64,000 nucleotides of DNA from Agelaius tricolor. Lineage: Eukaryota; Chordata; Aves; Passeriformes; Icteridae. Positions within the stretch are counted from its first letter, which is position 1, and every line of letters starts with the position of its first letter. The notes under the pieces were generated by a model. It was not told the origin of the DNA. It searched no databases and was given only the letters and a program-made list of their open reading frames with translations. Location of the stretch: assembly GCA_023055355.1 (NCBI GenBank), contig JALJCS010000020.1, positions 7,237,001 through 7,301,000 on the forward strand, given 5' to 3'. Below are positions 10,301 to 24,100 of the stretch, one piece after another. The translations under genes and the position numbers were made by a program.

Positions 10301-13300
10301 TCCTGAAGCAGTATTTTAGAGCTGGAGGGAAGGGGCTGTTTTTAATGTGCTGTGACGATGGAAGATTATGGAATTGTTCAATCTATAAATTTGAAACCTC
10401 TGTAGGTTCCCACATTTTTTTTCCTGTGTTTCACTGTGCTGTGTTCCTGTAGGTGATAAACAGTCTTCAGTTTTTACAGACTACTTGCTATGCTGATGGT
10501 GGGATTTCTGAATCCTAGCCCATGGTCATCTATCTAGACTAGGAAACAATCACCTCATTTCATTTATGGTCCCACAAACCACTTTCCACTGTTTTAGAAG
10601 CAGAGAAGCAGTATGGTAACTCTGATTTTTAGGAACCTTAGTATTTAAGGTTCTGAAGAATTAATGTTAAACTGAAGCTTGTAACATATATAAAAGGAAC
10701 ATAAGAGAATATCAGTTATATATATAAATAAACTTATACTTTGGCTCAGACTTTCAGTGATCTGTTAGGAATTTAGACCCAAACTCTTAAAGGGAATTAG
10801 GCCCCTAATGCCTATTGAATTCCTTTATATATTTTTACAATATTGTCACTGAAACCAAGGGTTTAGGAATCCTTTTGAAAGCTTAGATCACAGGTGTATA
10901 AACTTCCTTGACTTGTTTCTTTCATGTTTGTGTGATTGTTACAGCTTTATTTTCAAATACAGATGGATTAATTTGGTAAGATCTATTGACGTGTATATTT
11001 AAATTATTGCAGCTATTTTAAAAATGCACTTACAGATGAGTTTAAGAAAAATGTCAATCTCCACAGACTACTACCAAACTTAAAGAAGCTCTGAGTATAA
11101 AACTTGATTTTTGGTGTCAGCATATGTATTTGTTTACATTTGGATTTGAAAGACAGGGTCATACAATAAACACAAGAATTCCATGGCCTTTCTCATCATC
11201 CTTGTTTAAAGCTGCACAGTTTTGAAGGCATTTAGTACATCCCCAAAACCTGAGAAAATAATTGCGGTACATACAGCTTTTAAGGAGTTTCAAAATACAA
11301 AGTTGCCATTTATACTGATGCAAACTGTGTAATTAAGTCCAATTTCCAATTGAGGTTGTATAATTCAGAGAATATTGAACAGCCACACTTGCTTCAGGCT
11401 GTCTAGTGGACTATATTGCCCACAATTAAACAGATGAATGCACAAATAAGGATAGGCATCCTTCCAACCACTTATAGCTATATTTAGCAAATTCTTCTCA
11501 TTTCCCTCTCTGTAGGAGTGTGATGTTGGTAACCTTAACATTGGCCAAGAGAACTGTCAGTGTCTTAAGCTCTGCCCTACAAGGTGTTTTACTTTCCCAT
11601 CTTGTTTTGACCTTGTATTTGCTCCCTTTCTTTTGGATTAACCATTTATGTGTTCTAAATGAAAAAATCGCTTTGCATTATGCATCTGAATGTAGAAAGA
11701 AGTAGAAGGTCATTCTCTATGCCACAAGGGATTAGGAGGATCTTTAAAGTTTCACAAGTTAAATGTTCTGAAATGCATTCAAGATACAACCAAGGCAGGG
11801 GGGCAATGCAGGAAAATCTATTTTTTATGGAAATCTAAGGTATAGATTCTGTAACTTTTTTACATCATTTTATGTATCACTATTTCAAGAACTACAGTGA
11901 CTCATGTTAAAATGCAGCAGCCTTTCTATGTAATACTACCTTCAGAAAACACAGAATTGGGCTGAGAGAAGTCCTGTAATTTGCAATAGACATTTTAAGC
12001 ATAAATAAGACTATGTATTGGCTTATTATAGATTTTAATTTTTTGTACTCCAGGCTTACTAGTTGTGCAATAATGAGTAAATATAGCTGTGTTTTGAAGG
12101 TGCAGTGTTTAGCCAAGGAAATTGGCTACTGATCCTGGTAGTGAAAGACCTTAACAGGTGCCAAATGCAGCTGTGTCTGTCGCAGTAATGCAGGTGGGAA
12201 GAGGAGGCTGTTGGGCAGGGATTTGGTGTGTATGGGATTGAACTGTGGGATTCCACCAGTGATGCAGAAAACAAGGCCTGAGATAGAAGCCTTTTAGCCC
12301 TTGAGTAGTTAAAGTAATGCAGGGTATAGTTTGTCATGGTGCCACAAAACCAGGGAAAGACTAATAAGAATTACAGGATAAGCACAATTATTTCTTGTGA
12401 AGAGGGGTTGAAGTCTAGGGGAAAGCAGCTGGTCTCACACAGGAGACAGGGATATTTTAACATTTTAAAAATTATTTTTTCGTTGATGTGCTAAACCAAC
12501 ACATTTTAGAACTGTAAAAGCTTCAAAAATACTAATATAGGTATTGCTGTTGTTTCAGAAACAGACAAACTGTGGAGCTGTAATCTGTAGGAAAAGTACT
12601 GATCTCAGAGTTTCTGATTTTGTTTAATTACATAGGGATAAGGCATGTAGAGGTTTCAGAAGCTTTAATGTCTACATTGTAGTTCAACTAAGAAAACTGG
12701 AATTGCACATGATGTCTGATTTAAATGAGCTGTCTTCTGTCTGTAATCTGTTAAGTATATCTGCATGTACCTATGAGGCTGCTATTCAGAGGATATAATT
12801 ATTTTGTTTACCATTTTGAGATTGATGTGGATGGAATCAATACCAGTTACTTTGCTTTTCATTACTGAAGGCATCTGAAATGTTGACCAACCTTACCTTC
12901 CTTGTGTCAAACGGATCACAAAGCCCTTATATACACACATTTGACCTTCTAGGACATTCTTCAAAGAACTGGCAGGCTTAGCATGTCACTTTTTTCCTCA
13001 CTTGAAGAAATTAAATCTAATTAAGAGGATCCTACTAATACAATGTAGATACAGATTACAGGTGCACAGTGTGCAGAGTCCAGAATGAAAATAGCTGTAA
13101 TGGAGAAGCCGGGGGAGGGGGAAGACCCTGAAATAGGCTGACTTAATTATCAGTCTTGTACTCTAAAATAAGAGATTCAGTAGCTGCCCTGATTTGAAAC
13201 ATTTACAGCAAGTTGGAAAATTGTATTGGGGAAAAATTTCTCAAGGCATTTTCTTCTAGACAATATAAAATGAGAAAGGCATTATGCACAAATTCAACAG

Positions 13301-15415
13301 TTCCACAATTTTAGTATTAGTGATTAACACCTGATATTTATTTCCCTCTTCTTCACCCAGGTGTGGTGATTGGGTACACCTGAATTACCTAAGTGCTTTA
13401 AGAGTGGAAGCATGAACAGAATTGACTTCTCCTTGGGAAACCTTTCACATTTCACTGGCTGTTAACGTTGTCCTTCTTACAGCAAATGTCACTTGAGACT
13501 TTGTAATAGAGAACAAAAAAATATGCTTGTGCATGCTTGTCATTTGACATGAAATCAAGTGACTGATTTCTGATAGAAATCTCAAGAGCATTGAGTTCAT
13601 ACAAGTTTCTCACAGATCCCCCTCAGAATAACTGGGTTTTGATAATATTTTTTGAGGCAAGGAGTATTAATAGTAGATTATCTGAGAAACTAAATATTTA
13701 AAATACCTTTGATACTATGAAATTGAGAGAAACTTACCAAGAATGTACAAGACAAAATCCAACTAGTTTAAAGTAGGTGTAATATCTAGGACTAAAAAAA
13801 AAAGTGTTCTTGTTTTGTGTGTCCTTGTGTGACTGGGGAATTCAGAGCAGTCATTGGAAGATGAAGGAATCCAACTCTCTGCATTATTGGACCCAGAGGC
13901 CATACTGTGTGATTACTAATGCATGCAGGCATGGTCAATAAATTTCATGGTTATACATCTCATTGTCATTTTTGGAGCTCATTGATTTAAGCAGCTTGTG
14001 CTGATCAAGAATATTACAACAGGCAGCACAGTGTCATATGCTGACAGGTACAAAGTGGGGGAGTCTTATTTCAATCAAAACTGAAGAAAAATTTGCTTTT
14101 AAGTGTGAACTGAATGCTGGAGCAAGTTGGCCAGAGATTGCAGAGATCATGTTCCTGAAGATTCTTAAAACCTGACTGGAAAGGATCCTGAGCAACTTGC
14201 TCCAATTGACTCTGCTTTGAGTAGGAGTTGCCAGGTGATATCCAAGGGTATTTCCAGTCTCAGCTCTTCTGTGTCTACTGTGCAAAAACCAGAAAGTAGT
14301 TCCAAGGTTGCAAGACAATATCCCTTTATGTTTCTCACCAGTGGGGATAAGGCATCAGGGGCTCTCCCTTTTCCAGTGCTGGCTGTGAAGGGGAGCTGGA
14401 TGGACAGAGCTGAGTCAGGCTGGGATTTGGCTGCAGCTCCGAGGGCACCATTAGCAGCTGCATTTATGAGACCGCAATTTGTGATTTTAACCAACTTGCT
14501 TGTGTCTATTTAAATTAACATTTAAGGTCAAACTTCTGTCATTAGTGCAGTAAAGAATTTTAAGAGGTTTATTCAAATTTAATGCTTCCACTGTCACTTT
14601 ATACAGCTGGCTTCAAAGCATATTGATTTACATTGAACATAATCTTCTAATGAGTTTTTGTTTTTGCCAGGAGATACATGTTTCTTCCATTATCTTGTTT
14701 GCTTCTATTTTGTTCTTTGTGAATAATATTTGCAATTACTTTTCTACAGTACTGTGTTGGTAACAGCAGCAGGAAGCCATAGTTAGCTCAGCTGGAACAT
14801 TTTGGCCTCTGGAGTTCTTGTTACTGCATTCAGAGTAAGAAATAACTGCCTGCTTATCTTTGTGCCATTTGGATACTCTCATACCATTTTTTGTTCAATA
14901 TTTCTTTATTGGTTAGACTTAAGACAGCTGGTAGGAATAGAAAATCCAAGTTGATTGTAACAGATATTGTCTGACATTGGCATGTCTGTAACTAGGAAGA
15001 TGAAAACAATGTGCAGTAAATATTTTGGACAAGCTGAAAGAAGTTGCTAAAATAATTCTTAATTGTCCTGCTAGCTAGACTGGATGAACAAAGTGAAAAT
15101 TTGCTTTTATTTGTGCACACTTTTGAAGAGCCTCAGAATTGCTGTGATAATGTATTGAGCTGTATGTCTGCTCAGTGCTTTTGTGGACATATTTCGTGTT
15201 ACCTGTAACTTCCATCAGAGCAGTGCTCCTGTGGAGAACATGTCCTGTGGCAGTTGTGGGACTGGGAGAGCTCTGCTCAGTTTGCACCTCAACAACTGGT
15301 CTGCATTAAAGCACCTTGAAGACATATTTGTAATATTAAAATAAAGGTGCTTAGCCTTTGTTTAAAATCCTGTCTCTCTGGAAGCAGGTTACCTAATGAG
15401 CATGTTTTACTCATC
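7358..15415. other. Non-coding DNA
   Basis: This is AT-rich sequence with scattered frames of 60-110 codons on both strands (for example 9297-9617 minus, 10225-10452 plus, 14034-14494 minus), none resembling a known family. The only splice-bounded candidate I found is the minus-strand segment 12897-12968, listed separately. No interspersed repeat with a diagnostic end was seen. Confidence 0.5.
12897..12968 (-). other. Weak exon candidate, 72 nt, minus strand
   Basis: On the minus strand the donor is a near-perfect GGAAG|GTAAGG, with the exon ending at 12897. The acceptor CCTGCCAG|TTC (exon start 12968) has a poor pyrimidine tract; a second acceptor, GTCCTAG, lies 23 bases further into the exon. 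One frame stays open across the segment and includes EGQMCVYKGFVIRL. I do not recognise this protein. A frame of 23 codons stays open by chance fairly often, so only the donor is strong evidence. Confidence 0.13.
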
Positions 15416-15625
15416 TCATGGGGACAAAGCCTGAGCTGTTAAATTTGTGGCAGCAAAACGAAACAATTTTTGAACCAAGTCATCATTTTCAGCATCAATA
15501 GAAGGTGATGCCCTTGTCAGCTGGCATTGGTTCAGCATAAGGTTCCAGTCAGAACTGGCTGCTTTAGGCTTTGAGCTGCTCTTTAAGAGACCTTCACCCT
15601 TCCCTCTGTTTGGAGCTGCTGCCAT
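15416..15625 (-). CDS. Small unrecognised reading frame with strong start context
   Basis: A 69-codon frame begins at an ATG in near-ideal Kozak context (cccaccATGGCAG) on the minus strand. It starts MAAAPNRGKG, is Ser/Lys-rich over the first 25 residues, then becomes mixed and amphipathic with acidic residues around position 46 (DAENDDLVQKLF), and ends QALSP. The composition is more protein-like than that of its neighbours. No signal peptide, membrane segment or known motif is visible. It could be an independent small gene, the decayed start of a retrocopied gene, or chance. There is no CpG island at its 5' side and no clear poly(A) remnant at its 3' side. It lies inside the presumed long intron, antisense to the rightward gene. 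Confidence 0.22.
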   Translation of the reverse strand: MAAAPNRGKGEGLLKSSSKPKAASSDWNLMLNQCQLTRASPSIDAENDDLVQKLFRFAATNLTAQALSP

Positions 15626-16510
15626 GGTGGGTCTATTGAATATTTATAAGAAACTATTACGAGACTCCTTCCTCAGTCGCAGTGTAAACTCGTTAGTTCT
15701 CGTCTGGCAGAATGAAGCTTGTTCAAGCTCATGACAGACTCTACTTCCATCATTTCTTCCCTGCTTGCTGGTATGTGTTAAGCCATGATACTGATTTAAG
15801 TTCAAAATACAGCTGCACTTGTACTACTACAGTAGTTTCAAGGTTGGCTTGGTTCCTGAGAAACTCAGACCTTGTGGGACCTGGAGTTTGGCAGACTACA
15901 CTCATAACCTTGTTTGAAAAGTTAAGCTTGTTCTCTTGCTCTGCTGCTTGACTTAACGAATGTTTTAGTCAGCTGTGTACAGACATATCCAAAATCACAC
16001 TGAATCCTCACCCCTTGCAATTTTTAGAATATGACATTGCAAAAAGTTAGGGGTCTGTTTTAATATTAGGAGATTGTTCTCATCAAAAATTTTTACAGTA
16101 CACTTGAATTTCTCTTCCCATTAACATCTTCAGATGCTGGGAAGAGATGAATTTTTAATCAAATGTAAATTACCAGAACGTCAAACACACTTTTTGAACA
16201 GAGTTTCTCATAAAAGACAAAAAGTTATAACATACATAAATATAAGTTGTGGATAATTATAATTTCTTCCTGAACTCTTCTTAGGTCTTAGAGGCATGTG
16301 TAGGTAGCAGAGTATCCAGATTTGTAGCTCAAGTGATACCTCGAGCTTACATCATCATGAAGAAATTCACTGATTATTTACTTTTTTTTTAGCAGATCAT
16401 AATTTTCCACTTGTTTTAAGAGTAGAAGCTTTTAAAATGGCTCATACAAGATAGACATATTCAATTAAAATAATTTTAGAAATGCAGTTTAGGATTTGTT
16501 GCTATGTTTT

Positions 16511-16628
16511 AAAATTTTGTCAAGCTATTAGTGGCATTTTTTCTAATATGTATTATTACCCTACTGATGTAAAATCTTATCAAGCTATTAGTGGCATTTT
16601 TTAAATATGAAGTATTACCCTACTGATA
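16511..16628 (+). repeat. 60 bp tandem duplication, diverged
   Basis: Two copies with a 60-base period lie at 16511-16570 and 16571-16628. The block caagctattagtggcatttt is identical at 16521 and 16581, and taccctactgat recurs at the end of each copy. The middles differ by several substitutions and a small length change, so this is an old local duplication that is no longer perfect. It has no coding potential. Confidence 0.9.
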
Positions 16629-19600
16629 TCTGTTTAATACTATTTCTGATGATTTCTGTAACTGTGTTTCTTTTGGTTTAGAGGAAATTGTGTATTCATT
16701 TTTTTCTTGGAAAAAGGGTTTTTAAAAGTGCAAGCATTGGCAAGATTTTGCTTCTGACCTCTGGATTCAGTTGCTCATCAGACAAAGTCTGAATTACTAA
16801 TAAAAATGAAACTTTTGAGGAAGATTCTTGCCTGAGGTTGGATTTGCACTGATTCAACATGTTTTTTATGATTAGACCATCTCCCTCAGTGCTGTTTCTG
16901 GAACAACGTTACCCTTTAATGAATTTTATTTGGTGACAAACTGAATTTCCGTATACGTGCTCTACTTGCTTGTGTATTTTGTGTTTGGGATATGGTTTCT
17001 CCTTTGTTCTGCAGCACTTAAAAGCATTTACTTATCAGACTTGAAGATAAATAAAGCATCCTGTTAGTAATTAGCTAGATTTTCATTGTGTCATCCTGAA
17101 GGCCCTGAAATTCCTGTATTGAGCAAAGTGTTGTCTAACAACTTGCAAATTATGAAATGAAACATAAAATTTGCTGTGGAAGGTGATGACACCTGAGGAG
17201 AAAATACAGATTTTTGGGAGGCAGTCAAATGCTGACTTGCTTAAAGGAATTGGGGGACAAACCCCAAAGTCTTCCTTCATAAAAACAATCTGCAGGTAGT
17301 TTAGTTCATATTTTTTAGATCACTTAAAATCAATTTCTCAGATACAAGAAGCTATTTTTCCCACTGAGTTCACAGGCGTCCTTGGTGGATCATAGTGTTG
17401 GTTTTGTCTGGTGTTACTGGGTTCAGGTGTGGTCTTGTGCAGGACTACTCTTCATCCAGAGCAAAATAACCCCTAATTATTTGTGAGATTCATTACTTAA
17501 ATCACTGCTGTGAATCCCTATGTCAGTGTGGCTGTCCTAGAAATCCAGTGTAGCCAGCAGTAGAAAGGTCAATGGCCAGTGGAGCTTTGGCATTGTAGTG
17601 CTCCAGCTACACGTGGGCATTTATTGATTGATTGATTTATATATTTATTCCAATCACAAATGATTTTTGGAGTTCATGACCCAAAGCTGTCAGTAGAAAC
17701 TTTGCCACATACTAGAGCATTCAAACCAGATAGATAGATATTTCAGCCTTGAACTTTGATTTTGGGAAGTAGGAACTCTAGAGATGGATGAAAGCCTTGA
17801 ATTCAGCTGTTTTGAACGAGGGATGGCAGTGCAGTTTTGGCAGGTGTTTGGGCTGTGAAGTGTATGGGAAGTTGTCTCATTCCTCAGGTCAACAAGCCTT
17901 TAGTCACACTAGTTAGAGTTTATTCAGAGTTTGATCTACCTCTTATGTTTTCCAGGGATATCCATAACTGAGCTGTGCTTTATGAACAAGGGGAGGGGCC
18001 TAACAAGTTGCCTGAAAGGGTGGTAAGAGTTGGCAAAATTTCTTATATATGTTTATATTTCTTTCATTATTACATGTGTTTGTGTGTATGAAATCTAGAA
18101 AGCAAAATTGTCTGGGACAGTAAATAGATTTTAAAAGTAGCAGTCTCACAGTTGACATTCGTTAGGCAACAATAAAGTGATAAAAGACTAAATTCTTTTT
18201 ATAGTAATAGCCTGCAGTGACCTTCCTCTCAAACAGAAGGACTTTTGAACTGAGTATGGCTAAAATATGCAATAAGCCTGCTTGGAATATCAAATCACCA
18301 AATAAAAACAAATGTTTGTTATAATCAAAATGTAAAATAATCAACTACATATAATGTAGCTAAAATAAAGCTTCCAAAACTTTATAAATGGGCCTTGTCA
18401 AGATGTTTTGTTCTGCTGCTGCCTGGCTTTTAGACAAGAGGTGAACTGACTTCCCACCTCCTGACTGGCCCTTCTCAGCCCCTCAGATTTGTGTTCAGCT
18501 GTACAGACAAGTTTCATTTGGGGTTGTTCCCAGAGCTGTCTGTGCAGAATCTGTGGCAGGGGAATGTTGCACAGTTCTGAACTCTGTGGTTACCTCTGCA
18601 TGGTGGGGTGTGGGCCTTGCTGCCCCAGAGCCTCCCTGCTGTAAGGGACAGCACAGTCAATGTAGGCAAAGAGCAAGCAATTTATTAATTTGTATGGCTT
18701 TCACTGATCTTAGAAGTTATTCCTGAGACCTAACCAGGCAGAAGCTTCCTTACACAAGGAAAAGTAATTTACATTGGTATAAAGGAACATAATTAAAAAA
18801 AAATTGATCTCTTAAATTACTAAAACCAGAAGATGGCTGTACTTGCTAAATGAATAAAAATGATCAAATAATTCAAACTTCTAAAAGCTTTCATTTCTTT
18901 TTATTAGTCTTCTTTTAAATTTGTTTAAGGGAAAGTAGATTTTTGGGTAAAAGATGGGAATACAGTTTACACAGTACAAGCAGAACTGAAAACTACTGCT
19001 TCTGAATATCCTAAGCAGTATAAAAGAGGTGGGAGATTTCTTAGGGGATTTTTCACTATAATAGTCAGCCTGAGGTGAAATTTGTATTTCAGTGAACTAT
19101 TTAGAGCAAAAGAAAATTATTGTAGGGGTAAAAGGGAATAAAGTAATAGGAACAGAAGGTGTTATCTTTCACCACACAGCCTCACTACTTGTTTAAAATT
19201 AGGTTAAAAGGTATAAGGCAATCAAATGAAATGCTGTTTGTAGAGACATGACAAACATGTATCTGTTTTTATTCTGCAGTATATTTGTGAATGTATAGCT
19301 TTGAAAATCTCCCTAGTTTTTATACTCTGAAGATTCAAACAGTACTAATTGTCCTATCATTACCAAAGGGCTTTTTTTACAGAGTTCATGTCTAAGACTG
19401 ATTTCTTGTTTCAGAAGTGAGGTATTCTCTGTGTTCCTTTTAAAGAGCATGTCACCCTTAATCAGGAGAGCCATACATTTTCAGAATGATGGTGCTTGCA
19501 ATTTATTGCTTGTCAGCCCTAAAGAATGCTAGTCATTTTCTTTACAAGTGCAACTCATTGACTGAAACTGCTAACTTATAAAGCAATTTTAGGTTTATTT

Positions 19601-21161
19601 TGATTGGTTATTGGTTTGTGGCTTTTAATGATGAGATTGGATTGCATTTCTGTGCAATAGATATTGTGGTGGAAAATCTGGAAAGCTGGAGCCGTTTGGA
19701 GCTGCTCTTCCTCCCACTGAGGTCAGCAGTAGCATTTCTGTGGCTTTCAGTGGGTGTAACATTATACTGTCTGAATGTGGAGGCTTTTCTTTCAAAAACC
19801 ACTTATAATAGTCTGCTTTAGTTAGGGTTACATGAAAACTAAGTAACTATTGTACTGCTTGTTTATGGAAAAAAAAGGTATTTCCTAAGTAGGAGAAAGA
19901 AGTTGTAACCATTTCTGTTGTTCCAGCATATTGGGCTTTTTGATACCTGCAGCTCTGGAATCATAGAACAAAACTAGTTTTGATTATATTCTCCAGTGTG
20001 TTTTATTATATTGTCTGTGGGAGTAGATTTGAGCAAACTGAATGCCTTCTCACAAGGCAGGGAGTGTTGCAGGATGAATCCTTGCAGGTATTAATGGTCA
20101 TGTAAAGAAGGAATCTGGATTGGAGAGGAAGTGTCATCTGAATATATGTAGTTTTCAAAACTGTGTGTTAGTTCTCAACTTTTTATTAAAAGTTAATTAT
20201 TATTAGTGGCATTTTCACAGATGTCAGTTAAGAAAAAGCTTTTTTCTGCAAAGGTGAACATTTCAAAATGTGAGATGCTATGTTTACTATGCAGTAACTG
20301 TCAAAAGAATTTTTTTTAAGCTCTTCTATGAAGATGCTATTACAAGTGAACTTGGCATAAGAGCTTCTAGCCCATGGTTGCCTAAAGAAGATTTCTTAAA
20401 CATCAAAAATAAATGCCTTTTCAGAAATTAATGCTAAATAGTCATTTCCAGAATTGTAGTTGTGATTTAAATGGTCAGTTTTGCTTGCAGTATACAAATT
20501 GGAATTGACTTGATTTGAAATGTGTTCTAGGCTGCCAGATTTCAGACCTCAGCCATCCAGAATCGGTGTTTTTAAGCTGTTAAGAGCATTTTTATTTTTT
20601 TCTTGTAATTAATTTTCTTTCCCTAATTAATTGCTTGTGGATTTATGGCTGCTTATTTTGGGTTTCTACCATATTTTCTGGAATGATCAAGAGTGATGAA
20701 TTAATCTTAATTGATGGATTACTATACATTAATCAAACTCTTACTTAATAAGCTTGATATTTCTTGCAAGTAAGGTATTTCTTAAAAACATTGTAGTTAA
20801 GTTTATTAAATTAAGACTTGAGCATATAAGAGTCTGTCACATATGGGAAGCACAAGTTATGACCCAAATTCTCAAATTACCCAAAGTTAGCATTTTGTTT
20901 TATAAGCATTTGCAGCACAAACAAATCTGAACTAAATAATTTTAGAAAGGAATTTCCCCTCCATATAGTGTACATTATATATAGATGTTCATTAGGGATT
21001 TTTCATCTGTGGCTCTTGGAGATTATTTTTATCTGGTTTATCTGATGCCAAGTCTATTTATCTCGAATGGGAAGTTTTACTATTGTCTCTGCATGACATG
21101 GTTTACAAACTAAGTCTGATGACTTTGTGTTGTGTGCCTGAGAATTTACCTCTACATGATT

Positions 21162-21177
21162 ATCATTAATTAATGAT
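21162..21177. repeat. Perfect 16 bp palindrome
   Basis: The sequence atcattaattaatgat equals its own reverse complement. It holds TAAT/ATTA homeodomain-type cores in inverted orientation. A role as an enhancer site is only a possibility, because AT-rich palindromes of this size also arise by chance. Confidence 0.6.
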
Positions 21178-24100
21178 CATACAAGCTTTCCAGAATTGCT
21201 GCTGAGTCCTATTTTTGCCTTCACTGTTATCCACACCATGGTAGGGCCTTTGGTGGTGTTAAATAGAAATAAAAAAGTGCATTGGATTCTTATTTACAAT
21301 ATGCATAGATTTATTAAATTAATAGTTTATGGAGCATCAGAACTACTGAAATACTGATTACTGCAACAGGAAATTTTTTTTTTTAGGATGTCTACTAAAT
21401 GTTTGCAAAATTCTTAACCTCTCTGAAGTAGAATTTCATTGAATTGCCTGGCTAAGGTTGGCCTTAGAAGAAGTCTATGATACATCATTGTGTGCTGCCC
21501 TGCTTTCTGCTTCATGGCTTGGGGAAAACCTGCTTCATCTGACATGCATTAGTATTCAAACCCTGGATGCTGCTCTGGACTCAAAGGACTGATAATCTGT
21601 ATTTGGGATATGCATGTGGAAACATGCTAATGCACACCTATCACTGGAGCTGTACCTCTTTGCACACATTAGTATTGAAAACAAATATGTAACTTCTGAT
21701 CCCTGAGATGCAGCTGCCAGTGTTTGTGTTCTGGTCACACGTGCGCTGCAGCTCCTCTGTCGTAGCTTTGCTGCCATATTCCCAGATGCCACACCAAATT
21801 GCCCCGTATGGATCCAATGAGGAGATTACAAGTTTAGAATTTAATCTGTACTTGCATAGCAGGAGTCATGGTAGGCCTTTTTAATATTCATTCAGTGTTC
21901 CTGGAGACATCTCTGGCAAGATGGAATAAGATGGGCATGGTCTATTAAAACTACAGTGAATAAAACTTTAGGACCCAATCTCTTGATTTACATTTCTTAC
22001 AGCAACATCTCTATAGAATTGACAAGACTTAAATATTAGACAAATTTTCCCCTTTTCTTTAGGTTCATTAAAGGCCTTTCCAAGTGGATGAAGGAAACTT
22101 GGATGGTGAAAATAATTAAACAAAAAATATAAAGCATTATCTTAGAAAAATGTTACAATACTTGCTCCTTAATAAGCCAGAACATATCCTCATAGACCAG
22201 ATACAGATGGAATTGAAATGCAACCAATGTAGCTGCCGTACCATCCCATGGCGACTGTTTATTTTTTAAGTTTTCCTTCAGGTGTTAAAAAGTATACTTC
22301 ATACAAGAGGACAGACAATTTTTTTTTTTTTGTCTTTGGGCTACTTTCTTGATTTCTTGTACTTTCAGTATTCTTCCATCATAAACTTTCATGCCTTATG
22401 GTAAGCAATGGTTTGGTTTTTTTTAATTTGCTTTATATGGTGTAAAAATCGGTGCTGGGCTCCAACAGGGATGTACATAGAACAAGTCTTCTGAAACTGA
22501 CTTGCAGCTGTGCTGTAGAAATGTGTTGGAAGTTGTCAGGAAGAATTTTGTGACGCTTATCTTGCACAACTAAAAATAAAGGGTTTTCCTGTTAAAAATC
22601 TCATGACTTCACTGAATTTTAAGATAGGTTGTAAAATACCTACATAGTGATGTCTAGAGCATTTGGACTCTAATAAAACAGTCCCCTTTGCATTTTAGAT
22701 TTAAAGCTGAATTTTTCCTCCATCTGGAGGGTTATGCATGAACAACTGCAGAGATGTGTTGTTCCATGAGAGTTCTGGCAGGGATTGTTTCCCTGGAATG
22801 GTGCAGTCAGGAACAGAAGGGAAACGTGCCCTGATCTGTCTCAGAAGCTTAAAGCATCACTTGTTCCTCCTCTCCTTCCTGAATTCCAGTAATTGTTGTA
22901 GCTTCAGCTTCGCCCACATGAGTAGAAAAGAAGACTTTGTTTCTTGCCACTGCTCCCTACCACTGCCAAGATGGACCCAGGGCATTTTTGATTGGGGGTA
23001 TGAGGGCATATTTATCTCATTAAAACGATCATTATCATATCCTTTTGTTGACATTATCTTCAGCATGTTCTTTCTTTTAATTAAATTGTAGCTTATTGTA
23101 TGGCAATTCTTTTGCTTTCCTGAAGTGTTTCTTCTCCTTAAGATAGGTATCTGTACAGAATCTGAACTGACAGCTGACAGAAGATTGACTTCATAATGCT
23201 ATAATGGATTGCAGTACTTCTTGTTTTGAGCATTTCTTCTCTTGGCACTAGGCATTTGTGAAAATATTTGCTGGGGTTTTTTTCCATGTTTTTCTATATA
23301 CATGTATAGGATGATATTTTGGCACAAAAATGTTACACTTCATGTAGTGACAAAGAAAATTTTCAGCGTTCTTGGAGAAAGTTGGTATGTTTGATAGTTG
23401 CACGTCACTCTCAGGGTATTTATAGGTACAGGGGGCAGCACAAAGATTAGATGCTTTCCAGCATGTGTTAATGCAGTATTATATCTTTCATGAAGGTTTT
23501 TTATGGAGCTGAGTTTAGAAGTATGTTTGAAAACAGCCTTGTCACACATGTCATCAAGGTCAGAAGGGAGAGAAAGCAGACATTTCAACATTCCAACTAA
23601 GTTTTGTGAAAGGAATGTTGGTGCTTGCTAACCAGTGAACCAGTCTCTTCATGCCTCTTCAGCAGTCCTGCAGTAGAGATGATCCAGTTTATCCTGTTCC
23701 ATGGAGTTTTGAGCTTTCACTGCTTGGGACTTGAAGGTTAAACTTTCAGGTACTATAGTTGATAAAAGCCACTGATTGATTATGAACCCAAAGTAGCACC
23801 ATATGAAAGCCTGGGGTGCAAGGTGTGGAAAAGTCCTCAAGTGAGGTTGGGAGTGTGGTTTCTGTACTTGGAAATTCTCTAGTTGTTGATGTAGTGGAGA
23901 ACAGTGTTCATTCTTGCTATTTATAGACAATGGAGGCTTTTTTTGGCATTTTTATCATGGTTTTCCACAATGAGTTCTGGAGAAACATGAACAAGTTCCA
24001 TGTTGTAGCACCTCATTGGTGGTGAATACAGTTCATTTCTTGGAGTGCTGCTTTAGAATACGTTTTAATTTCAAATAAATATCCAACTGAAAAACACTTT

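Noticed and set aside
14746..14765. tacagtactgtg, as in miR-101
   Set aside because: The match is a short self-complementary string; the rest of the mature sequence differs and no hairpin is visible.
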